Source of the DNA: DUAL01 sp964478325
GTDB taxonomy: Bacteria; Bacteroidota; Bacteroidia; Flavobacteriales; BACL11
Length of the DNA: 12,269 bases
Assembly (NCBI GenBank): GCA_964478325.1
Contig: CAYZIA010000049.1
Location: forward strand, 1 to 12,269
Reading direction: 5' to 3'
Each line of letters starts with the position of its first letter. Position 1 is the stretch's first letter. Made by a program: the position numbers and the translations under genes. Below are positions 6,609-12,269 of this stretch, in pieces. The notes under the pieces are model-generated. The model did not search any database, had not been told where the DNA came from, and saw nothing but the letters and a program-made list of their open reading frames with translations.

Positions 6609-8762
6609 TTAATCATCACTAGTTTTCTCTTTTTTATCAATATCATCCTTTAAATCAGATAAAACATCAAGATCTCCTAAAGTAGATTTTTGTTGCGTAT
6701 CCTGAAGCTTTTCTACTTCCTTTCTAGTTGAATTAACTGCTTTCTTTTTTTCTTTTTTCTCTTCTTCTCTAAAAGTAGCCGTGTGCGAGAGAAGAATTCT
6801 TTTATTTTCTTTTGAAAATTCTAACACTTTAAAATCTAATTCTTCTCCAACTCCTCCACTTACTCCAGTTTCTTTCTCTAAATGGCGTTTTGGTGCAAAT
6901 GCTTCAACACCATGTTCTAAAGCAACCAATGCTCCCTTATCAAACATTTCTGTAATTTTTCCCTTATACATGTTTCCTTCAAGGAATAGAGTCTCATAAG
7001 TATCCCAAGGATTGTCTTGCAATTGCTTATGCCCTAAACTGATTCTTCTGTTTTCGATATCAATTTCTAACACAACAACATCAAGCATCTCTCCTACAGA
7101 AGTAAATTCTGCTGGATGCTTAATTTTTTTAGTCCAAGACAAATCAGAAATATGTACTAATCCATCAATTCCCTCGTCCAATTCTACAAATATTCCAAAG
7201 TTAGTAAAGTTGATAACCTTTACGTTATGCTTGGAATCCACTGGGAATTTTTCATTAATTACTGACCAAGGGTCTACTTTCATTTGTTTTATTCCTAAAG
7301 ACATCTTTCTTTCATCTTTATCAAGTGTAAGAATCTGTGCCTCTATCTCATCTCCAACTTTAAAAAAGTCATTTGCACTTCTAAGATGAGTTGACCAAGA
7401 CATTTCTGAAACATGTAAAAGGGCCTCAATTCCTGTCTGAATCTCTACAAAAACACCATAATCAGCAACTACCACTACTTTACCATTTACTTTATCACCA
7501 ACTTTTAAATCTTCATCTAAAGAATCCCAAGGATGTTTGCTTAATTGCTTTAATCCTAACTGAATTCGTTTTTTGCTTTCATCAAAATCAAGAATTACAA
7601 CATTAATTTTTTCATCAAGTGTTACAATCTCTTCTGGATGAGAGATTCTTCCCCAAGAAAGATCAGTGATATGAATAAGTCCATCAACACCGCCTAAATC
7701 AATAAATACACCATAAGAAGTTGTATTTTTTACTATTCCCTCAAGGACTTGTCCTTTTTCTAACTTAGACATAATTTCTTTTTTCTGCTCTTCAAGATCT
7801 GCTTCAATAAGTGCTTTATGTGAAACTACAACATTTCTAAATGACTCATTCACTTTCAATACTTTAAATTCCATTTTCTTCCCTACATACTCATCATAAT
7901 CTCTGATTGGCTTCACATCAATCTGAGATCCAGGTAAGAAGGCTTCAATTCCAAAAACTTCAACAATCATTCCTCCTTTTGTACGACTTTTAATTGTTCC
8001 TTCTACAATTTCTCCTGTCTCTTCTGCAGTATTTACTTTCTCCCAAGCTCTAAGCACTCTTGCTCTTCTGTGAGATAAAATTAGTTGTCCATTTTTATCC
8101 TCTTGCTTCTCAATTAAAACTTCAACTGTATCTCCTGCTTTTAAATCTGGGTTGTATCGAAATTCTGTGCGACCAATTACGCCATCTGATTTAAAGTTAA
8201 TATCTACAATTACTTCTCTGTCTGTAACCCTTACAACTGTTCCGTCTAAAACTTTTTTTTCTTCAACTGAACTTAAAGTAGATAGGTATTCTTGTTCCAA
8301 ATCTTTCCTCTGTTTTTCATCATAATCAGAAGAATCTAATTTATCCCAATCAAAATTCTCTTCTTTTTCTTCTTGCTTTTTTTTAGTTGCTCTTTTTATT
8401 TCTTTTACCTCATCTACTTTCTCGGCAACAACTTCTTCAATACGAGTTTCTTCTTCGTTTTTCTCTTCAACAATCTCTTCATTAGATTCCTCTCCTACTT
8501 TTTCTATTTCAGGAGTATCTTCAGTTGATTCTTCTGCTTCTGCTTTTTCTGTTTCAGGAGTATCTTCAGTTGATTCTTCTGCTTCTGCTTTTTCTGTTTC
8601 AGGAGTATCTTCAGTTGAGTCTTCTGGTTTTTCTTTTTCTTTTGGTGTTTCTTCCGATTCTTGTATTTCTTCTTTTGAATCTTCAATCACAGGAATATTA
8701 TCTTCCTTTTTTTTTGTGTTTTCTTCAGCTACCTCTTCAGTAGTCTTTTTTGCATCTACCAT
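6609..8762 (-). CDS. rpsA: 30S ribosomal protein S1 with long acidic N-terminal extension
   Basis: S1 binds mRNA on the small ribosomal subunit and helps start translation, which matters in a phylum with weak Shine-Dalgarno use. The 717-residue protein has six S1 (OB-fold) domains at about 170-232, 252-316, 336-406, 424-494, 511-581 and 598-661. Domains 3-5 are the most canonical (YGVFIDLGGVDGLIHITDLSW at 350-370 and equivalents), with HPWD, DPWS and NPWD joining segments after them. Residues 1-165 are a disordered, Glu-, Lys- and Thr-rich extension that contains tandem 15-residue repeats; residues 662-717 are a charged tail. E. coli S1 has 557 residues, so the excess is mainly this extension. 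ATG 8762 is the start. The gene has its own promoter and leader and ends at a strong terminator. Gene order cmk-ispH-rpsA fits a conserved neighbourhood. Confidence 0.96.
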   Translation of the reverse strand: MVDAKKTTEEVAEENTKKKEDNIPVIEDSKEEIQESEETPKEKEKPEDSTEDTPETEKAEAEESTEDTPETEKAEAEESTEDTPEIEKVGEESNEEIVEEKNEEETRIEEVVAEKVDEVKEIKRATKKKQEEKEENFDWDKLDSSDYDEKQRKDLEQEYLSTLSSVEEKKVLDGTVVRVTDREVIVDINFKSDGVIGRTEFRYNPDLKAGDTVEVLIEKQEDKNGQLILSHRRARVLRAWEKVNTAEETGEIVEGTIKSRTKGGMIVEVFGIEAFLPGSQIDVKPIRDYDEYVGKKMEFKVLKVNESFRNVVVSHKALIEADLEEQKKEIMSKLEKGQVLEGIVKNTTSYGVFIDLGGVDGLIHITDLSWGRISHPEEIVTLDEKINVVILDFDESKKRIQLGLKQLSKHPWDSLDEDLKVGDKVNGKVVVVADYGVFVEIQTGIEALLHVSEMSWSTHLRSANDFFKVGDEIEAQILTLDKDERKMSLGIKQMKVDPWSVINEKFPVDSKHNVKVINFTNFGIFVELDEGIDGLVHISDLSWTKKIKHPAEFTSVGEMLDVVVLEIDIENRRISLGHKQLQDNPWDTYETLFLEGNMYKGKITEMFDKGALVALEHGVEAFAPKRHLEKETGVSGGVGEELDFKVLEFSKENKRILLSHTATFREEEKKEKKKAVNSTRKEVEKLQDTQQKSTLGDLDVLSDLKDDIDKKEKTSDD
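8511..8625. repeat. 45-bp in-frame tandem repeat inside rpsA
   Basis: Two copies of 45 bp (8511-8555 and 8556-8600) are identical at every base, and a third partial copy follows up to about 8625. Ten bases before the first copy also resemble the unit end. Each unit encodes 15 acidic residues (ESTEDTPETEKAEAE in rotation), so copy-number change keeps the frame. Identity of synonymous positions suggests recent duplication. Confidence 0.93.
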
Positions 8763-8878
8763 ATTTGTTACTTTATTGTATCTCGCTTATCTTTTAAGGA
8801 TCTCATGCGTCTGATTTACGAGAGATATTGTTTCTTTTATTCTCTTACCTTTTCATCCTTATACTATCACATTAAAAA
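8763..8878 (-). promoter_or_regulatory. rpsA: Predicted structured 5' leader of rpsA
   Basis: The predicted transcript start near 8879 leaves about 115 nt of untranslated RNA, long compared with the rest of the window. On the minus strand AAGGAT (8860-8855) can pair with ATCCTT (8801-8796). TATCTC (8827-8822) can pair with GAGATA (8784-8779), or its ATCTC part with GAGAT (8804-8800). The last two choices exclude each other, so the leader could switch. S1 autoregulation through its leader is known in E. coli; its presence here is inference. Confidence 0.4.
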
Positions 8879-8884
8879 GGCGTG

Positions 8885-8913
8885 CAAAGATACAATTTAT
8901 ATACAAAAAGAAA
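8885..8913 (-). promoter_or_regulatory. Candidate Bacteroidota promoter of rpsA
   Basis: TATCTTTG at 8892-8885 on the minus strand matches the TAnnTTTG -7 element. A weak -33 element TTT lies at 8913-8911 after an 18-nt spacer within a T-rich stretch. The site is in the 179-bp gap between ispH and rpsA and is the best promoter sequence there. Confidence 0.6.
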
Positions 8914-8941
8914 AATGTTTTTAGAAAGAAGATCCTATAGC

Positions 8942-9814
8942 TTAAATACTGGTGATCTTTTCGGCAATATTTTCCATTAACCATCTAGGAGTTGAAGTAG
9001 CACCACAAATTCCAACAGTAGAATCTTCTGAGAACCAATCAATTTTTATTTCATTTTCATCCGAAATAAAGTGAGATCTTGGATTTTCTTTAAGACAAGA
9101 TTGAAACAACATTTTGCCATTTGAACTCTTTTTACCGCTTACAAATACAATTACATCATTTTCCTTTGCAAATTCTTTTAGTTGTGGTTCTCTCCCTGAA
9201 ACTTGTCTGCAAAGTGTATCATTCACAATAAATTTCACAGAATCGCTATTGCCAAAATTTTGTTTTCTTTTTCTAATCTCCTGCTGTAAATCGGCAAAAG
9301 CTTTAGGACTTTTTGTAGTTTGCGAATACATATAGATAGGAGCAGAAAAATCTACCTTATCTAAATCATCTGCAGAGGCAACAATAATTGCTTTGCCATC
9401 TGTTTGTCCTAAGAGCCCTTGCACCTCTGCATGTCCCTCTTTTCCAAAAATAATAATTTGCCCATCTATTTTATTAATTTCCTCATACCCTTCTTTAATA
9501 TTATATTGTAATTTTAGCACAACAGGACAAGAAGCATCCAGCAGTTGAATATTATTTTTGACAGCTGTGTGGTAAGTTTCTGGTGGTTCGCCATGCGCCC
9601 TTATTAATACTTTGCAATCTTTTAACTTACCTAATTGTTTATGATTAATAATTTCTAAACCCAATTCATTTAGTCTGTCTACCTCCATATTATTATGAAC
9701 AATATCACCCAAACAATATAATTTTCCTGATTTGGAAAGTTCCGCTTCTGCCATTTCAATGGCATAAACTACTCCAAAACAAAAACCAGAATATTTATCA
9801 ATTGTAACTTTCAA
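8942..9814 (-). CDS. ispH: 4-hydroxy-3-methylbut-2-enyl diphosphate reductase (LytB)
   Basis: IspH makes IPP and DMAPP from HMBPP in the last step of the MEP isoprenoid pathway, using a 4Fe-4S cluster in the cytoplasm. The protein has 290 residues. The cluster cysteines are C12 (SGFCFGV), C96 (DASCPVV) and C202 (NDTLCRQ). Substrate-site residues are present: H40 (DIVHN), H74 (RAHGEPP), H128 and E130 (GHAEV), T167 (SQTTKS), and the SSN segment at 230-232. It appears to start at TTG 9814: no ATG or GTG exists between it and the in-frame stop just upstream, and the N-terminus MKVTIDKYSGFCFGV matches the family. A purine-rich AGAAGA precedes it. It overlaps the end of cmk by 17 nt, which suggests coupled translation, and is followed by the separate rpsA promoter. 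Confidence 0.95.
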   Translation of the reverse strand: MKVTIDKYSGFCFGVVYAIEMAEAELSKSGKLYCLGDIVHNNMEVDRLNELGLEIINHKQLGKLKDCKVLIRAHGEPPETYHTAVKNNIQLLDASCPVVLKLQYNIKEGYEEINKIDGQIIIFGKEGHAEVQGLLGQTDGKAIIVASADDLDKVDFSAPIYMYSQTTKSPKAFADLQQEIRKRKQNFGNSDSVKFIVNDTLCRQVSGREPQLKEFAKENDVIVFVSGKKSSNGKMLFQSCLKENPRSHFISDENEIKIDWFSEDSTVGICGATSTPRWLMENIAEKITSI

Positions 9815-10490
9815 TCTTCTTTTTTATAATTTCAAAAATAAGATTATTTTGCTCTTTTTCCAGTAAATCAGAATTATCAATCACAATAGCATCTTCTGCA
9901 ATTTTCAAAGGATTAATCTCTCTGTTTGTGTCTTTCTCATCTCTCTCAGATAAATTATCTAAAACCTGCTGAAGACTCACCTTTGTTTTATCCATCTCAT
10001 CAAACCTTCTTTTTGCTCTAATTTCAGCATTCGCAGTTATAAAAAATTTTAATTCTGCATTAGGAAAAACTTTGGTGCCAATATCTCGGCCATCCATTAC
10101 TACTGACTTTTCTTTACCAATTTCTCTTTGCAAAACTACCAACTTTTCTCTTACAGCTTTTATCTGACTGACAATACTTACAAAAGAAGATACTTTATGG
10201 CTCCTAATTTCCAATTCTACATTTTTACCATTTAAAATAGTTTCTGATTCTTCTGAAATAGCATTAAACCTAAAGGACACATTTAAATTAGGTAATTGAA
10301 GTTTTAATTTTCTCAAATCAACTTCTCCATCTTTTATAATTTTATGTTCAAAACAAAAAAAGGTAATTGCCCTATACATAGCCCCAGTATCAATATAACG
10401 CATTCCAAATTTTTTCGCAATTGCCTTGCCAAGGGTACTTTTTCCGCAAGAAGAATGCCCATCAATAGCTATATTTATTTTTACGCTCAT
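9798..10490 (-). CDS. cmk: Cytidylate (CMP/dCMP) kinase
   Basis: Cmk transfers phosphate from ATP to CMP or dCMP in the cytoplasm. From ATG 10490 the protein has 230 residues, close to the 227 of E. coli. It shows the P-loop GHSSCGKS at 11-18, the nucleotide-binding DTGAMYRA at 34-41, MDGRDIGTKVFPNAELKFFI at 132-151, and the Arg-rich region RAKRRFDE near 158-165 followed by RDEKDTNREINPL. A longer reading from TTG 10505 adds five residues overlapping porQ and is less likely. The start lies 4 nt after the porQ stop codon, and the end overlaps ispH, so it is in the middle of the porQ-cmk-ispH unit. The cmk-ispH-rpsA order also occurs in Firmicutes; a cmk-rpsA pair is known in E. coli. Confidence 0.96.
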   Translation of the reverse strand: MSVKINIAIDGHSSCGKSTLGKAIAKKFGMRYIDTGAMYRAITFFCFEHKIIKDGEVDLRKLKLQLPNLNVSFRFNAISEESETILNGKNVELEIRSHKVSSFVSIVSQIKAVREKLVVLQREIGKEKSVVMDGRDIGTKVFPNAELKFFITANAEIRAKRRFDEMDKTKVSLQQVLDNLSERDEKDTNREINPLKIAEDAIVIDNSDLLEKEQNNLIFEIIKKKIESYN

Positions 10491-10494
10491 ATTT

Positions 10495-11526
10495 TCACAA
10501 ACCAAATGAAGAAAGATTAGTAGAAAAGCTAAAAATATTAGTAGAGCCTGCCAAATGATAAGTAGCTCTACTATAGTTTAAATGGAATTTAGAGATTCGA
10601 AAGCCTAAACCCCAAGAAAAACCAGTCATTGCTGGACGTGTTGCTAACATCATATCTTGTCGTCTTTGAAAGTTAAAACCTGCTCTAATGAATATACCTT
10701 GCTTGAAAGGATTTAACTCTCCTCCAATAACAATATGTCTTAAAACTTTTTTACCAAAAGAATCTTCATTCTCAACCTTATCCCCTGAAATAGGATCCGT
10801 AATAGTTGGCTCTAAATAATGATTGCTAATATCAAACTTGGTGAGATGATGCCCTACAATAGAAAATCGAAATGGTAAGTGTTCTAACTCCTTAGAAACT
10901 CCTATTTGGAATTGAAAAGGCAACTTCTCTTTTGTATTTGCATAGGATTTTAATTGTCGACCAAAATCTTTCACTAAAGCAGAAACACATAAGTTCTTTT
11001 CATCATTATAATAAGTCAAGCCCAGATTACTTCCCAAAGCAAAAGAAGAATATTGTTCCAATTTGGAATTAATGAAATTAAGGTTTATTCCAATGGTGAA
11101 TTTTTCATTTAGTATTTTACTAATGCCAGCTGTAATTATTTGCTCATTAGCAATAAACTTTCCTAGCTCAACTCCTGTTTCATCTGTTTTGGTAAAACTA
11201 CCATAATTCAAAGCTTTTGCACCAAAAAATATCATTCCTAATTTCTTACTATTTGTAGCATAATTAACTGAAACTGCACTAATATCAGAAAAATAATCGA
11301 TAAAAGAGAAAGAAATTTGGCGATTCATTTTAACATTTAACAAAGCAGGATTACTTCCTGCCAAATTCACATCATTATCATGAACTGACATCAACTCCCC
11401 TCCCATAGCAATGGTTCTGGCAGAAGTAGAAAAATCTAAAATAGCAAAAGTGCTTTCCCCTGCTATTTGAGCAATTAAAGTAGTTGTAAAAAAAACAAAG
11501 GAAAAAGAAAGAAATGTGCGTTTCAC
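10495..11526 (-). CDS. porQ: Type IX secretion system outer-membrane protein PorQ
   Basis: PorQ is part of the T9SS attachment complex at the outer membrane, where in Porphyromonas gingivalis it holds the sortase-complex partner PorZ. The protein has 343 residues, with a signal peptide at about 1-19 (MKRTFLSFSF-VFF-TTLIAQ). The mature part starts GESTFAILDFSTSARTIAMGG and continues in alternating amphipathic strands ending in a C-terminal Phe-rich strand (NIFSFSTNL), as expected of a FadL-like beta-barrel of the PorV/PorQ group. The start codon appears to be GTG 11526: the signal peptide begins there, with AAGAG upstream. It follows the NYN gene by 11 nt and precedes cmk by 4 nt. Adjacency of porQ and cmk recurs in this phylum, from memory. 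It supports the T9SS assignment of the secreted proteins in the window. Confidence 0.92.
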   Translation of the reverse strand: MKRTFLSFSFVFFTTTLIAQIAGESTFAILDFSTSARTIAMGGELMSVHDNDVNLAGSNPALLNVKMNRQISFSFIDYFSDISAVSVNYATNSKKLGMIFFGAKALNYGSFTKTDETGVELGKFIANEQIITAGISKILNEKFTIGINLNFINSKLEQYSSFALGSNLGLTYYNDEKNLCVSALVKDFGRQLKSYANTKEKLPFQFQIGVSKELEHLPFRFSIVGHHLTKFDISNHYLEPTITDPISGDKVENEDSFGKKVLRHIVIGGELNPFKQGIFIRAGFNFQRRQDMMLATRPAMTGFSWGLGFRISKFHLNYSRATYHLAGSTNIFSFSTNLSSFGL

Positions 11527-11537
11527 TCTTAAATTAC

Positions 11538-12059
11538 TTATGATTTTTGTTTCTTTTTAAACGATTTTCCAGTCGGCTTATTATACACAAACACATCCTC
11601 TCCATCAATTGGAATAAAATAATCAGCTTCAGATTTTATAATAGGAGCAGTGGTTTTCTCCACAGCTGCTACCTCTACTCTTACGCCTTCACCTTTTAAG
11701 TGGCGAATAAGTTCAATATAATCAGAATCTCCTGAAAGTATAATAATGGTATCTACTTTTTGGGCGAGTTGAGTGGCTTTAATGGTAAGTGGAATATCAG
11801 CAGATTTATGGCAAGGCACTACAGATCCGTGATAATGTTCGTGCAAACGATCAGCCAATTTGGAAGAAATACTTTTTCCTTCTCTAAAATATATAAGTCG
11901 ATTAAGCCCTCTGTTATCTAATAGTTTTGGAATAAGTACATCAAAGTTTATCATTGCCATTTTATCATTCATTAAGGAATGTAGGCTCATTTCAATGTTG
12001 TTACCATCAATTAAAATAGCAACTGATTGATTTATAATTACCATTTCTGAATTTGTCAT
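11538..12059 (-). CDS. NYN domain (LabA/DUF88-like) putative nuclease
   Basis: The protein has 173 residues and no signal peptide. The NYN fold belongs to the PIN-like nucleases that cut RNA. Acidic residues expected at the metal site are visible: D18 (ILIDGNNIE), D88 (CHKSADIPLT), and D111 and D113 (ILSGDSDYIELI). The segment LKGEGVRVEVAA and the end IIKSEADYFIPI are also typical of the LabA branch. The C-terminus is Lys-rich (KSFKKKQKS), which could help RNA binding (inference). ATG 12059 is the longest start; ATG 12044 (MVIINQSVAILIDG) is an alternative that would leave more room after the promoter. It lies between lon and porQ, at the head of the porQ-cmk-ispH unit. The substrate is unknown, so no specific biological role can be given. 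Confidence 0.87.
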   Translation of the reverse strand: MTNSEMVIINQSVAILIDGNNIEMSLHSLMNDKMAMINFDVLIPKLLDNRGLNRLIYFREGKSISSKLADRLHEHYHGSVVPCHKSADIPLTIKATQLAQKVDTIIILSGDSDYIELIRHLKGEGVRVEVAAVEKTTAPIIKSEADYFIPIDGEDVFVYNKPTGKSFKKKQKS

Positions 12060-12067
12060 TTATTTTA

Positions 12068-12075
12068 CAAAGATA
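12068..12075 (-). promoter_or_regulatory. Candidate -7 element for the NYN-porQ-cmk-ispH unit
   Basis: TATCTTTG on the minus strand matches the Bacteroidota -7 element, in the short gap after lon. I see no TTG at the usual distance upstream. It ends 8 nt before ATG 12059, giving almost no leader, or about 20 nt if ATG 12044 is used. Confidence 0.5.
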
Positions 12076-12096
12076 ATATTAATGTGCGAATTGATT

Positions 12097-12134
12097 ATTT
12101 AATAATAATTTAGCTCATCAGTATATTATTAAAT
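12097..12134 (-). terminator. Weak A/T-only hairpin after lon
   Basis: A 10-bp inverted repeat made only of A and T (12097-12106 with 12125-12134) closes an 18-base loop and touches the lon stop codon. It has no G-C pairs and no clear U tract, so it may be a weak terminator or a chance product of AT-rich sequence. Confidence 0.28.
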
Positions 12135-12269
12135 TAGTTTTTCATTAGTGCAATATCCGTTACCTCTTTCATGCTAATCACATAATGAAATTTCAATCCT
12201 TTCAAATAAGATGCTTTTATTTCTCCAATATCTTTTTTATTTTCCTTTGAAAGAATAATCTCTTTAATT
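12134..12269 (-). CDS. lon: Lon protease, C-terminal 44 residues (partial)
   Basis: The frame enters from the right edge and ends at TAA 12134-12136. The 44 visible residues (IKEIILSKENKKDI, then EIKASYLKGLKFHYV, then MKEVTDIALMKN) match the last part of the Lon protease domain. In Lon, an I-x-x-VILPxxNxxDLxxIP segment follows the catalytic Ser-Lys dyad and the chain ends with a MxxVxxxAL helix. Lon is an ATP-dependent cytoplasmic serine protease that degrades damaged and regulatory proteins. The ATPase domain and the catalytic dyad lie outside the window, so integrity cannot be judged. The tail is short and ends a few residues after the final helix, as in Bacteroidota relatives. Confidence 0.85.
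   Translation of the reverse strand, partial: IKEIILSKENKKDIGEIKASYLKGLKFHYVISMKEVTDIALMKN

Noticed and set aside
8511..8625. Direct repeats as a possible CRISPR array
   Set aside because: The units touch each other without unique spacers and lie in frame within rpsA.
8504..8743. Open frames on both strands over the start of rpsA, rich in Lys, Gln or Leu
   Set aside because: They are other-frame readings of the low-complexity 45-bp repeat; the rpsA frame continues into six S1 domains.
8845..8856. Three-codon reading frame (ATG AAA AGG TAA) in the rpsA leader, preceded by AAGG
   Set aside because: It may be a tiny upstream frame, but a frame this short is expected by chance and nothing else supports it.
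1..12269. A mobile element, defence island or other new multi-gene system
   Set aside because: No transposase, integrase, terminal repeats, toxin-antitoxin pair, or defence-type genes were seen; most genes are core functions or T9SS-related.

Overview
This AT-rich window most likely comes from a member of the Bacteroidota, probably a flavobacterial lineage in a draft or metagenome assembly (it contains a 10-N gap). The evidence is a T9SS component (PorQ), proteins with type A and type B T9SS sorting domains, SprB-like repeats, and promoters that match the Bacteroidota TAnnTTTG -7 element. Every recognisable gene is on the minus strand, so transcription runs from the right edge to the left edge.

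Right part (12269 to 8942): the last 44 codons of the Lon protease, a NYN-domain putative nuclease, porQ (T9SS outer-membrane protein), cmk (CMP kinase) and ispH (last step of the MEP isoprenoid pathway). NYN, porQ, cmk and ispH are separated by a few bases or overlap, and look like one operon behind a TATCTTTG promoter. Middle part (8941 to 6577): a 179-bp gap carries a separate promoter and a structured leader of about 115 nt for rpsA. RpsA has six S1 domains after a long acidic N-terminal extension that contains a perfect 45-bp tandem repeat. A strong intrinsic terminator ends rpsA.

Left-middle part (6586 to 2954): a pyrR-pyrB pyrimidine cluster starts from a promoter whose -33 element lies inside the rpsA terminator hairpin. 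It continues through a small cytoplasmic protein that overlaps the end of pyrB, a secreted type A T9SS cargo protein, and rnz (tRNase Z), which starts on a TAATG overlap with the cargo gene. The 10-N gap lies between pyrR and pyrB. Left part (2953 to 1): a promoter, then an SprB-repeat protein with a type B T9SS sorting domain, then a choice-of-anchor-B family secreted protein cut by the left edge.

Together the window is mostly core housekeeping (translation, tRNA processing, nucleotide and isoprenoid synthesis, proteolysis) interleaved with T9SS machinery and three likely T9SS substrates. I see no mobile element, CRISPR array, tRNA, rRNA, defence system or other clearly new system. The points most worth a second look are the small protein paired with rnz, the cargo gene between them, the rpsA leader and its repeat, and the promoter inside the terminator.
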